Notes under the pieces: generated by a model | Database searches by the model: none | Told to the model about the DNA's origin: nothing | The model's input: only the letters and a program-made list of their open reading frames with translations | In this document: piece after piece, positions 42,943-51,010 of the stretch | Layout of the letters: each line of letters opens with the position of its first letter | Position numbering within the stretch: the stretch's first letter is position 1 | From: Thioalkalicoccus limnaeus | Lineage (GTDB): Bacteria > Pseudomonadota > Gammaproteobacteria > Chromatiales > Chromatiaceae | Length of the DNA: 54,079 bases | NCBI RefSeq assembly: GCF_041197575.1 | Contig: NZ_JBDKXB010000025.1 | Coordinates: 1-54,079, forward strand | Reading direction: 5' to 3' | Program-made: the position numbers and the translations under genes

Positions 42943-43686
42943 ATGGCCGATGGAGACAACCGGCGACTGGCCGTGTTGATCGATGCCGACAATGCCCAGC
43001 CGGCGATCGTCGAGGGTTTGCTGGCCGAGATCGCGAAATATGGCACGGCCCATGTCAAGCGCATCTACGGCGACTGGACCTTGCCGAACCTGGGTGGCTG
43101 GAAGGATACGCTGCTGCGCTACTCGATCCAGCCGATCCAGCAGTTCCGTTACACCAAGGGCAAGAATGCCACTGACGGCGCGATGATGATCGATGCGATG
43201 GATCTGCTCTACACCGGGAACTACGAGGGTTTCTGCATCGTGTCGAGCGACAGCGACTTCACGCGGCTGGCTTCGCGTTTGCGGGAATCGGGCACCGTCG
43301 TCTACGGGTTCGGCGAGAAGAAGACCCCGGAGCCCTTCGTCGCGGCGTGCGACAAGTTCGTCTTCACCGAGCTGCTGCGCGAGGACGATGACGGGGAACC
43401 GCCGCAGCGCAAGAGCGCCAAGGAGCTCAAACGCGATACCAAGCTGGTCCATCTGTTGCGGCTGGCGGTCGATGCCGAGGCCGATGATGGCGGCTGGGCT
43501 GGTCTCGGGGCGGTCGGGTCGACGATCGCGAAGCGCGCGCCGGAATTCGACTCGCGCAACTATGGCTATGCGAAGCTGAGCGGCTTGGTCAAGGCCATTC
43601 AACTGTTCGATGTCGATGAGCGTCTGATCGGCGAAGGACCGCACAAGGCCCTGTACATCCGGGACAAGAAGGCCGTCGGCACCTGA
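42943..43686 (+). CDS. NYN-domain ribonuclease-like protein with C-terminal OST-HTH/LOTUS domain
   Basis: A 247-residue protein. The PIN-like NYN domain keeps the acidic residues D14/D16 (VLIDADNAQ), D78/D84 (ATDGAMMIDAMDLL), and D103/D105 (VSSDSDFTRL). The C-terminal part, LVHLLRLAVDAEADDGGWAGLGAVGSTIAKRAPEFDSRNYGYAKLSGL, is an OST-HTH/LOTUS domain, likely RNA-binding. The combination suggests an RNA-processing or decay enzyme of unknown target. The start follows AAGGAGAATCGAAAGG. Confidence 0.93.
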   Translation: MADGDNRRLAVLIDADNAQPAIVEGLLAEIAKYGTAHVKRIYGDWTLPNLGGWKDTLLRYSIQPIQQFRYTKGKNATDGAMMIDAMDLLYTGNYEGFCIVSSDSDFTRLASRLRESGTVVYGFGEKKTPEPFVAACDKFVFTELLREDDDGEPPQRKSAKELKRDTKLVHLLRLAVDAEADDGGWAGLGAVGSTIAKRAPEFDSRNYGYAKLSGLVKAIQLFDVDERLIGEGPHKALYIRDKKAVGT

Positions 43687-43858
43687 CCCCTCCCGGTGAT
43701 CGCATGATGGGCGACCAGTTTCCGTTCTGCGAAACCCTCGCGTTTCCTGTTTTCCTTCGACACCGCGAAGGCGTCGCGCCGGCCTTGATCTCGGTCGACG
43801 GCCGCCATAGTTGCTTCGAATGGAACACACGAGCCCGCCGTCGCGGCTGTCGTTGCCG

Positions 43859-44632
43859 ATGCCTCGACCCCCAGAGCTGATCGACACCCATTGCCACCTC
43901 GACGTCGCCGATTTCGCGGCCGACCGCGACGCGGTGTTGGCACGAGCCCGCACGGCGGGCGTCGTCGCGCAGGTGATCCCGGCGATTGCGGCGGACGGCT
44001 GGCATGACCTGTGCCAACTGTGCCAGCGGGAACCGGACCTGTACCCGGCGCTGGGCCTGCACCCGGTGTACGTTGCCGACCATCGGGGCGCTGATCTGGT
44101 TGAATTGGAGAGAATGATTGCCGAGCGCGCGCCGGTCGCGATCGGCGAGATCGGGCTCGATTTCTTCGTCCCGGGCCTGGATCGGGAACGCCAGCAAGCC
44201 CTGTTCGAGGCGCAGCTCGCGATCGCCCGAAGCGCCGATCTGCCGGTGCTGCTCCATGTGCGCCGTGCCCACGATCAGGTCCTCGCGACACTGCGTCGGC
44301 ACCCGGTCCGCGGTGGCATCGTCCACGCCTTCAACGGCAGCGTGCAGCAGGCGGAGCGGTATCGGGAGCTCGGCTTCCTCGTCGGCTTCGGCGGCATGCT
44401 GACCTTCGCCCGTTCGACGCGACTGCGTCGGCTCGCGACGGCCGTGCCGATCGAGGCGATCGTGCTCGAGACCGATGCCCCGGACCTGACGGTCGCGAGC
44501 CATCAGGGCGAGCGCAATAGCCCAGAATACCTTCCGGAAGTCTTGGCTGCGCTGGCCGAGGTTCGCGGCGAGGATCCGGCATGGCTCGCGGCCCGAACCA
44601 CGGCGAACGCCCGCGCGCTACTGCGCCTGTGA
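43859..44632 (+). CDS. TatD-family metal-dependent hydrolase
   Basis: A protein of about 257 residues with H11-C-H13 in LIDTHCHLD, GLHPVYVADH, the acidic ligand in AIGEIGLDFF, LLHVRRAHD, VHAFNGSVQQAERY and LETDAPDL. This is a complete TatD metal site. TatD enzymes are 3'-5' DNases or RNases. In-frame ATGs at 43811 and 43820 would add up to 16 residues; none has a clear ribosome binding site, and 43859 fits the family best. Confidence 0.93.
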   Translation: MPRPPELIDTHCHLDVADFAADRDAVLARARTAGVVAQVIPAIAADGWHDLCQLCQREPDLYPALGLHPVYVADHRGADLVELERMIAERAPVAIGEIGLDFFVPGLDRERQQALFEAQLAIARSADLPVLLHVRRAHDQVLATLRRHPVRGGIVHAFNGSVQQAERYRELGFLVGFGGMLTFARSTRLRRLATAVPIEAIVLETDAPDLTVASHQGERNSPEYLPEVLAALAEVRGEDPAWLAARTTANARALLRL

Positions 44633-44689
44633 GCGCGACGCGCGTCCCCGGATATCAATCGGCAGCCTCTGGGCGTGGGCTTGCGGCCG

Positions 44690-44752
44690 AGGTTTGGGGG
44701 CGCGGCGATCGGACGGGAGGGGGCGCTGGCTGGGGGGGCGCTGGGGCCGATG
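44690..44752 (+). other. G-run-rich stretch between convergent genes
   Basis: Five runs of three to seven G (GGGGG, GGG, GGGGG, GGGGGGG, GGGG) lie on the plus strand, downstream of tatD and beyond the 3' end of the DUF2242 gene on the other strand. It could form a G-quadruplex. Nothing else is recognised in this 220-bp gap. Confidence 0.4.
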
Positions 44753-44852
44753 TGGCCGTCGCTGCGGACGGATCCGAGCCTCGTGCGGCCTCGGCGGCCG
44801 GCCGAGGTTTCGTGCGCGGCAGAAACTGGTCGACTCGGTCGAAAAAGGCGCT

Positions 44853-45332
44853 TTAGAAATCCGCATCCTGCAGCGTCACGCTCGCGACCCGCACCAGCGA
44901 ATCATCGCTCGCGCGGATCGGCAGCGAGACCGAGCCGATCCCGCCGACGCCGACACTGGCCGAGGTCGGGTTCTTCTTCACACTGTAACGGTCCAGCACC
45001 GCGCTGACGAACACCCAGCTACCCTGCTGTTCCTCGGCCGCGCAGGAGATCCGCACCGATAACTGCTCGTGGACCTCATCCCTGGGCTGGAAGTTCTTGC
45101 TGCCTTCGACCGCGTCGGCCCTTGCAACGGCGACCGTGTAACCCTGGCTGAGAAGGGCCCGCCGCGCGGCCTCGCAGGCCTGCGCCGGCGGCAGCGGGTA
45201 GCTGCGCGAAAAGGTGTCGTCCGAGCTGAAAGACTCGGGCACGAGGTTGTGGCTGCCGCTGAGGCAGCCGCCGAGCGCCAGGCTCATCAGCAAGATCGGC
45301 AACACGGCACGGGCAGACAAACGCGGAGTCAT
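44853..45332 (-). CDS. DUF2242 lipoprotein
   Basis: A 159-residue protein with a lipoprotein signal (AVLPILLMSLALGGC, lipobox LALGGC) followed by FSRSYPLPPAQACEAARRALLSQGY, VEGSKNFQPRDEVHEQLSVRI and the SVLDRYSVKK-like strand. It matches the DUF2242 family of outer-membrane-associated lipoproteins of unknown function. The ATG at 45332 gives a normal signal peptide; a longer frame upstream does not. Confidence 0.88.
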   Translation of the reverse strand: MTPRLSARAVLPILLMSLALGGCLSGSHNLVPESFSSDDTFSRSYPLPPAQACEAARRALLSQGYTVAVARADAVEGSKNFQPRDEVHEQLSVRISCAAEEQQGSWVFVSAVLDRYSVKKNPTSASVGVGGIGSVSLPIRASDDSLVRVASVTLQDADF

Positions 45333-45366
45333 GGCAGGCTGTCGGACGAAGGAAACCGGGGGCAAG

Positions 45367-45545
45367 CATAACCCCAGTTTGGGCCGATGGGCAGCTCCGG
45401 CCCCATACCGCGGCAGGGCGGTCCAGCGCTTGTTGATGCGAGGCACGGCAAAGGCGATCGTCTGTCCCCGATGGTGGCCGGCCTAACCGCCGCCGGCTCG
45501 GCGATGGACCCGTCGCTCTGCGAAGCGCGCCGCTGACGGCTTCGG
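45367..45545 (+). repeat. Diverged intergenic repeat, copy A
   Basis: About 180 bp, from CATAACCCCAG to CGCTGACGGC, that parallels copy B at 46216-46398. Shared stretches include GGGCCGATGGGCA, a GGCGGTCC/GACGGTCC block, CGTCTGT-CCCG-TGGT, GGCCTAACC and CCGTCGCT. It lies upstream of the DUF2242 gene. A shorter related piece (CTCCGTGGCGCACGTGCCGGACGCTGAA) occurs near 45757-45784. Origin unknown. The remainder of 45333-45919 holds no gene. Confidence 0.7.
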
Positions 45546-45580
45546 AGAGACGGGGCCGGGCATCAGGGCCCGTCTCTCCG
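45543..45580. terminator. Strong 12-bp hairpin at the end of repeat copy A
   Basis: CGGAGAGACGGG at 45543-45554 pairs perfectly with CCCGTCTCTCCG at 45569-45580 over a 14-nt loop. No T-run follows. It sits just beyond repeat A, as the hairpin at 46399-46430 sits beyond repeat B. Confidence 0.5.
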
Positions 45581-45919
45581 CCCTTGCGCGACAAGCGAAC
45601 GATCAAACGTGGCCGGTACCCGATGTGTCGGACACTCAAGCGGGAGAAGGATCCAGCGGATTCAAGTGGAGCATCGCTTCGACCCGGTCGTGGCGGGTTT
45701 CGACACCAGCCGGGGAAATGGGGTCCGTGCCTGCTTACACGCTGTTTACACGCTCCGCTCCGTGGCGCACGTGCCGGACGCTGAAGTCGCAGACGCTCGC
45801 CGCCGTCGGCACAAGGCACCTTCCGCGTTCGCCAAGGTCTGGGGGGTAGATGCTACACTCGGAACATCGGGATGCCCGACCCACGTCATCGACCATGCGC
45901 AGAATGGGAGGTAAACACG

Positions 45920-46147
45920 ATGCCCGAGCCAAGCTTGGATCTCCTCATGCAGATGACGCAGAAGATCCTGGACAACCAGAGGGAGATCCGGGAGGACGTC
46001 CGGGAGATCAAGGCCCGACTGGGGCGTTTGGAGACGGATGTGGCTCAGCTCCACGTCTTCTTGGCCGAGCAATCAGTTCGATTCGATCGCGTCAGCGACA
46101 GGCTCGAGCGTGTCGAAAGGCGACTGGAGCTCGCCTCTCCCGCGTAA
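45920..46147 (+). CDS. Small coiled-coil protein
   Basis: A 75-residue protein, DLLMQMTQKILDNQREIREDVREIKARLGRLETDVAQLHVFLAEQ then VRFDRVSDRLERVERRLEL, nearly all heptad coiled coil. Similar short proteins are scattered through gammaproteobacterial genomes; function unknown. The ATG at 45920 follows GGGAGGTAAACACG. It lies between the two repeat copies. Confidence 0.8.
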   Translation: MPEPSLDLLMQMTQKILDNQREIREDVREIKARLGRLETDVAQLHVFLAEQSVRFDRVSDRLERVERRLELASPA

Positions 46148-46215
46148 GACGGAACGCGATAGAATGGATGCGGGGTCTGACCCCGATTTCACCGTGACCG
46201 CGATTTCGCCGCAAC

Positions 46216-46398
46216 CATAACCCCAGGCCGGGCCGATGGGCACGTTCGGCTGCGCAGTGCAGCGGGACGGTCCGGCGGTGGCGGTGCGCTGCGCGGCAAC
46301 GGTGAGCGTCTGTTCCCGCTTGTGGTCGGCCTAACCACCGCCGACTCGGCGGTGGATCCGTCGCTTCGCTCCGTGGCGCGCAGGACGGACGCTGAAAG
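46216..46398 (+). repeat. Diverged intergenic repeat, copy B
   Basis: The second copy of the repeat at 45367-45545, with the same order of shared blocks (CATAACCCCAG, GGGCCGATGGGCA, GACGGTCC, CGTCTGTTCCCG, GGTCGGCCTAACC, CGGCGGTGGATCCGTCGCT). It lies after the coiled-coil gene and before the osmC 3' end. No other gene is seen in 46148-46465. Confidence 0.7.
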
Positions 46399-46430
46399 CG
46401 CGGGTCGACCGTTGGCGGCGCCGACCCGCG
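46399..46430. terminator. Hairpin between convergent genes at the end of repeat copy B
   Basis: CGCGGGTCG at 46399-46407 pairs perfectly with CGACCCGCG at 46422-46430 over a 14-nt loop. It sits between the 3' ends of the coiled-coil gene and osmC, so a bidirectional terminator is plausible despite the absence of a T-run. Confidence 0.55.
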
Positions 46431-46465
46431 ATCCTTCCTGTCATCCGAGCCGCCTCCCCCGATGA

Positions 46466-47029
46466 TCAGGCGCGGGTGACCTGGACCGGGATCGGGCGGC
46501 AGACGGTGTTGCAGACCGGTGAGCGGGCTTGCGTGTAGCTCAGCAGGTCGTCGAGTTCCTGTTCACTGCAGTCGGCCTTCACGTGCAGGCGCATCCGAAT
46601 TTGCTGATAGCCCGGATTGACACTCTCATCCAGGCCCAGCAACCCATTGAGGTCGATGTCACCATCGAGCTCGGTGAATAATTCCTGGATCTCGATGCCG
46701 CGTGCCGCTGCGTGCAGCACGAAGGTGGTGGTCACGCAGCCGGCGAGCGCGTGGAGCAGGTACTCGACCGGGTTGGCCCCCTCGTTGCTGCCGAGTAGGA
46801 CCGGTGGTTCGCCGTTGGTGTAGACGAAGTCCTGGGTGCGCGAGCTGTCCTCGGCGCCGGCACCGTAGAAGTCGCGGATCGTCGAGCGGTTCTCGCCGCC
46901 GCTGATCCAGCGGTTGCGGGCGCGGAACACGAAGTTGGCGAGCCCCGGATTGCCCTGGATCGCACCGATGGTGTCCATCATCTGCTGCTGGTTCAGGCCG
47001 TTGATCGTCGTCTTGGTTTGCATGTCCAT
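46466..47029 (-). CDS. OsmC-family redox protein
   Basis: The 187-residue protein has PVEYLLHALAGCVTTTFVLH with C98, and RSPVCNTVCRPIPV with C173 and C177. The two-cysteine pattern of OsmC/Ohr-type thiol peroxidases or related enzymes would use C98 and C173. An extra cysteine, C177, is present. The N-terminal GLNQQQMMDTIGAIQGNPGLANFVFRA is longer than in OsmC proper. The ATG at 47029 follows AGGAGATCGAG. A sigma-54 promoter lies 63 bp upstream of the start, next to a sigma-54 activator gene on the same strand. Confidence 0.9.
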   Translation of the reverse strand: MDMQTKTTINGLNQQQMMDTIGAIQGNPGLANFVFRARNRWISGGENRSTIRDFYGAGAEDSSRTQDFVYTNGEPPVLLGSNEGANPVEYLLHALAGCVTTTFVLHAAARGIEIQELFTELDGDIDLNGLLGLDESVNPGYQQIRMRLHVKADCSEQELDDLLSYTQARSPVCNTVCRPIPVQVTRA

Positions 47030-47091
47030 CTCGATCTCCTCTGGTTCAGGGTTTTCGAAGCGGCATTCTTGGGTGCCGCACCCTGACTAAA

Positions 47092-47106
47092 GCAATCGGG
47101 ATGCCA
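47092..47106 (-). promoter_or_regulatory. Sigma-54 promoter of the osmC-family gene
   Basis: On the minus strand, TGGCAT (47106-47101), five bases, then TTGC (47095-47092) and TT match the -24/-12 consensus TGGCAC-N5-TTGCW, with a single C-to-T difference. It reads toward osmC, giving a 5' leader of roughly 50 nt. The stretch between it and the activator gene is AT-rich (47107-47140), as often seen where DNA bends to let the activator touch the polymerase. Confidence 0.8.
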
Positions 47107-47174
47107 ATGATTTTAATTCAATAAAAAGCAATCATTTAGGAGAAAACAGCTGTCGGTCACGGATGCCGAAATCC

Positions 47175-47195
47175 CGTGAATCACGAATTTTCGTG
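47175..47195. promoter_or_regulatory. Candidate activator-binding dyads upstream of the sigma-54 promoter
   Basis: Two overlapping inverted repeats, CGTGA-A-TCACG (47175-47185) and CACGAA-TT-TTCGTG (47182-47195), lie about 70-90 bp upstream of the -24 element and overlap the stop of the activator gene. Position and symmetry fit an enhancer for the adjacent regulator. The second dyad is partly coding, so chance is possible. Confidence 0.45.
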
Positions 47196-49151
47196 GCGCA
47201 GCTCCCGAGTTTTCGTGAGGCCGAGCGCCTTCATTCGGTAAGCGAGGGTGTTCGGGTGCAGACCGAGAAGCTCGGCCGCGCCACCGGGTCCGGACAGCTT
47301 GCCGTGTGACGCCTCCAGCGCGCGCAGCAGGTTCGCGCGCTCGAACTCGAGCATCTCGTCGACGGTCAGTACCGGAGCCTCGGCGCGCGCTGCGGCCGCC
47401 GGATGCGAACCCGAGGCCGGGTCTGCCGTCGACACGTCGGACAGCACCCGCGCGAGGTTCAACACGCGGCCGCCCGGGGTGTCGAGGCCGGTGATCCAGG
47501 CGCGCTCGATCAGGTTTTCCAGTTCCCGGATGTTACCCGGCCAGGTGTAGGCCTTCAGCCGCGCGCGGTCGGCCTCGCCGAGCGACGCAGCCGTGGCGCC
47601 CTGCTGCCGTGCCACGCGGGCCGCGATCGCCTCGGCCAGCAGCACGACGTCGTCGCCGCGCTCGCGCAGCGGCGGTGCCTTCAGTGGAAAGACGTTCAGC
47701 CGGTACAGCAGGTCCTCGCGAAAGCGGCCTTCGTTGACCATCGCGGCGAGATCCCGATTGGTGGCGGCGATCACACGCACGTCGATGTGCACGGTGCGGC
47801 CGCTTCCGACGGGCTCGAATTCACCTTCCTGCAACACCCGCAGCAGCTTCGCTTGCAGGTCGAGCGGCATCTCACCGAGCTCGTCGAGGAACAGGGTGCC
47901 GCCGTCGGCGAGTTGGAACCGCCCTTCGCGGCGCTGCGTGGCGCCAGTGAAGGCGCCCCTCTCATGGCCGAAGAACTCGCTTTCCTGAAGGTTCGCCGGG
48001 ATCGCGGCGCAGTTGACCTTGACCAGCGGGCCGTCGCGACGGCGGCTATGTCGGTGGATCGCCCGTGCGATCAGTTCCTTGCCGGTGCCCGTTTCACCTG
48101 TGATCAGTACCGTGGCATCGCTCGGGGCGACGCGCTCGATGTCGTGGAGCAGGCTCCTCAGTGCCGGGCTCGTGCCGATGATCTCCTCGAAGCCGCGCAG
48201 GGCGTTGAGTTCGGCGCGCAGGGCCGCGGTCTCGTCGGTCAGCGCGCGCAACCGCACCTCCGCGGCCAGTCGGTCTTCGACATTGCGCAGGATCAGCGTG
48301 AAGAAGGCCTGGCCGCCGGACTCGAAGCGCGACAGCGTAGCTTCGGCAGGAAAGGCCGTACCGTCTGCCCGCTGGCCCTGCAATCCCTCGGGAATCCAGA
48401 GCGCGTTGGTGGTGGCCGCATCGCCTTGCAAGAGGGCTGAGAGCTCGCGCAGCCGGTCGCATGAATCGGCGGCGAACAGCTGTTCGATGGTCGCCCCCGT
48501 AGCCGCATCCGGGTCGCATCCGAAGCATGTCGCGGCGGCACGGTTGATGCGCACCGCCCGCAAGGTCGCGTCCAGTTCGAGGATGCTGTCCATCGCGCTG
48601 TCGATCAGCATCGCGAGTTGCCGTTCGCTTTCACGCAACGCGCGGTCCCGGCGCAGGCGTCCCAGTTCGGCCGCCGCACGCGCCCCGAAGATGTGGAACA
48701 CCGCCTGCCGAGTGGGGTCCACGGCGAGAGGGTGGTCGTCGAGGATCGCCAGGTTGCCGAGGACCTCGCCATCGGCGTCCCGAAGTGGCAGGCCCATATA
48801 GCTGACCGCGCCGAGCGGGGCCAAGTCGGGGTCGTCCGGGTAGAGTTGAATGACCCGCTCCGGTACCACGACCAGCCGCTGCTCGAAGATCACCGCCTCG
48901 CAGGGGGTGCCCTGGATGCGGTACTCGTAGTCGGGTACCTGGTGACCACGCGACCAAAATGACAGCGCCCGCAGACGTTGCGCGTCCGGCAGCCACTCGG
49001 TGACCCACGCAGACTGTACTTGAAGCGCGCGTGCCAGGTGTCGCACCAGCGCGTCGAAGAAGGCCTTGCCGGTTTCCGCGGCGACGCCGTTGAAGATCTC
49101 TTGAACCACGCGCTGGTCGACGCGCGAAGCGGTCGTCGCCTCGGTGTCCAT
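47181..49151 (-). CDS. Sigma-54-dependent activator with GAF and PAS sensors
   Basis: A 656-residue regulator: a GAF-like domain (about 15-160), a PAS domain (about 175-290), and an AAA+ domain with Walker A GETGTGKE near 352, GAFTGA at 399-404 and the LDELGEMP Walker B. A Fis-type helix-turn-helix sits at the C-terminus (GGAAELLGLHPNTLAYRMKAL). The intact GAFTGA loop means it can open sigma-54 promoters. The ATG at 49151 was chosen because an upstream extension has no domain. Its likely target is the osmC gene directly downstream, which has a matching promoter. Confidence 0.93.
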   Translation of the reverse strand: MDTEATTASRVDQRVVQEIFNGVAAETGKAFFDALVRHLARALQVQSAWVTEWLPDAQRLRALSFWSRGHQVPDYEYRIQGTPCEAVIFEQRLVVVPERVIQLYPDDPDLAPLGAVSYMGLPLRDADGEVLGNLAILDDHPLAVDPTRQAVFHIFGARAAAELGRLRRDRALRESERQLAMLIDSAMDSILELDATLRAVRINRAAATCFGCDPDAATGATIEQLFAADSCDRLRELSALLQGDAATTNALWIPEGLQGQRADGTAFPAEATLSRFESGGQAFFTLILRNVEDRLAAEVRLRALTDETAALRAELNALRGFEEIIGTSPALRSLLHDIERVAPSDATVLITGETGTGKELIARAIHRHSRRRDGPLVKVNCAAIPANLQESEFFGHERGAFTGATQRREGRFQLADGGTLFLDELGEMPLDLQAKLLRVLQEGEFEPVGSGRTVHIDVRVIAATNRDLAAMVNEGRFREDLLYRLNVFPLKAPPLRERGDDVVLLAEAIAARVARQQGATAASLGEADRARLKAYTWPGNIRELENLIERAWITGLDTPGGRVLNLARVLSDVSTADPASGSHPAAAARAEAPVLTVDEMLEFERANLLRALEASHGKLSGPGGAAELLGLHPNTLAYRMKALGLTKTRELRHENS

Positions 49152-49480
49152 TGGATGGTGACTCGAGATGGCTCCAGAGCAGAGGTCGGCCTTCGATGCC
49201 GACTCGGTGTTCGGCCCAGCGGCCCGCGGCAACGGGATCAGGCTTCCGTTGCGACGAAGCCCGGATGCCGCGGTCCCGCAGCGGAAGCCCAGTTCGATGC
49301 CAAGAACTTCCGGACGATATCTATCCATGGCGTTGACCGCCACAGTCTTCAAGGCCGACATTTCGTTGGCGGATCTGAACCCTTGCCACGACCGAGGTCA
49401 GGTGTTGACCTCGGCGCGGCGTTTCGTGGGGGGCTCGGGTGGCCGATCGAATGACCGGGACCACCGGCCGCCGTGCGGCC

Positions 49481-50797
49481 TCAGGCTGCGGTGCGCAGAT
49501 CCAGGGCCTGGTTATAGGCGCTGCCGGGTTTCACCTGGACACGTTCTGCGACCAGAGCCCGCGTCAGCGGCAGGTGGCCGCTGCGTCGGGCCGCTTCGAT
49601 CAGCGTCAGGTCGATCAGGTCGCGCTGGGCGTGGCTGCCGCCCAAGCGATGGGCGATCGGCCGCACGTCGCGCAGGCGCGTCGCCGCGGCCTCGTCATCG
49701 CCGCGGTCGAACGCGGCGAGGGCCTCCAGCAGCGGCCGGCCGACGGATCGCGCGATCGCAGCGTGATCGCCGGTACGGCCCGGGTCCTGGGCCGACTGGG
49801 CCGCGATCCATTGGGTGGCGCGCGCCTGATCGCCGCTGGCCACCCAGGCCATCATCGCGTGGAAATCGTTGAAGGCATACAGGCCAGGTCGAGCGACCTC
49901 GCGCCAGATGTCGGCCAGCGACTGCCAGCGGCGGCGCACGTCGATCCCGCGCAATTGGAGCCGCCAAAGCAACGCCGAGGCGTCGATCAGGTCGACCGTC
50001 ATCCGGGAACGAGGGCCGTGGATCGGGCCGTCGAACAAGGCCAACACCGCATCGATCTCGTTCAGGTCGAGATGGAACAGGGCCCAATGCCACCAATTGT
50101 GAACGGCGAGAAAGTTGTCCTCGGCCCACTGGGCCTCACGATCGCGCATCCAGGCGATCCCGTCGCGGCTGCGACCCTCCATCTCGAAGACATGGGCCAC
50201 CGCGTGGTGGGCCCAGGCATCCTTCGGCTCCAGGTCCAGGGCGCGGCGGCCGTAGTTCTCCGCGCGTCGATAGTCGCCGTTCTCCTCGCAGCCGAACGCG
50301 AACATGCCCAGCACGGCGTGATAGCCGGGGTCGGCGCGGCTCCAGCGGCCCAGTGCGCGGGCGATGCGGTCCCGGATCATCCGGGGATCGCCACGCATGT
50401 AGTCGCCCACATGCCCGGCTTGCAGGGCCAGGGCGTCGCGCGGATAGTCGATCGACACGTCCTCGAGGATGCGCCCGGCGCGGTGCCATTCGCCGGCGGC
50501 GAAGGCTTTCGCGGCCTCGTGGTGGCCGCGCTCGCGGTGGCTGAGCGGCAGCCGTTGCACCCGGTCGAGATCCGCTTGGGCCACCGTCACGGCATCGGGT
50601 TCGGTGCCGAGCAGGTGCAGCCACGCATGTAGCAGATGTCCCATCGCGAAATCCGGCGCCTCGGCGGTCGCCGCCGCGATCGTCGCCACCGGATCGCCCC
50701 GGTAGCAGTTGAACTGGTGCAGGGCCTGCGCGTACTTCTCCAGCGCCTCGTCGGTGGCCCCGGTCACCGGGTTGCCAAGCAGATCGCTTTGTTTCAT
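49481..50797 (-). CDS. Tetratricopeptide repeat protein (TTC38-like)
   Basis: A 438-residue helical protein: LEKYAQALHQFNCYRGDPVATIAAATAEAPDFAMGH, SHRERGHHEAAKAFAAGEWHRA, AENYGRRALDLEPKDAWAHHAVAHVFEMEGR and NWWHWALFHLDLNEIDAVLALFDGPI. This is the TTC38 family, found in bacteria and animals, of unknown biochemical role. It is divergent from an AraC/GlxA-type regulator, a pairing often seen for this family. Confidence 0.9.
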   Translation of the reverse strand: MKQSDLLGNPVTGATDEALEKYAQALHQFNCYRGDPVATIAAATAEAPDFAMGHLLHAWLHLLGTEPDAVTVAQADLDRVQRLPLSHRERGHHEAAKAFAAGEWHRAGRILEDVSIDYPRDALALQAGHVGDYMRGDPRMIRDRIARALGRWSRADPGYHAVLGMFAFGCEENGDYRRAENYGRRALDLEPKDAWAHHAVAHVFEMEGRSRDGIAWMRDREAQWAEDNFLAVHNWWHWALFHLDLNEIDAVLALFDGPIHGPRSRMTVDLIDASALLWRLQLRGIDVRRRWQSLADIWREVARPGLYAFNDFHAMMAWVASGDQARATQWIAAQSAQDPGRTGDHAAIARSVGRPLLEALAAFDRGDDEAAATRLRDVRPIAHRLGGSHAQRDLIDLTLIEAARRSGHLPLTRALVAERVQVKPGSAYNQALDLRTAA

Positions 50798-51010
50798 CTT
50801 GTCCTCTCCAGGCCGGCCTCGGCCGGCGTCGGTTCAGGGTGACGGTCGTCTCGCAACGGCGGGCGGGTCCCATCCTATCCCGGCACGGCCGGTCATCCGC
50901 TTGGCCGTCGGGGATCAGGGTCCGTGCAGCCCGTTGCTGTGAGATCCAGCATACCGGCGGGGGCCGAGGATCCCGCTAGTCGATTCGGACGAGAGCAGGA
51001 CGTTTCCGCC

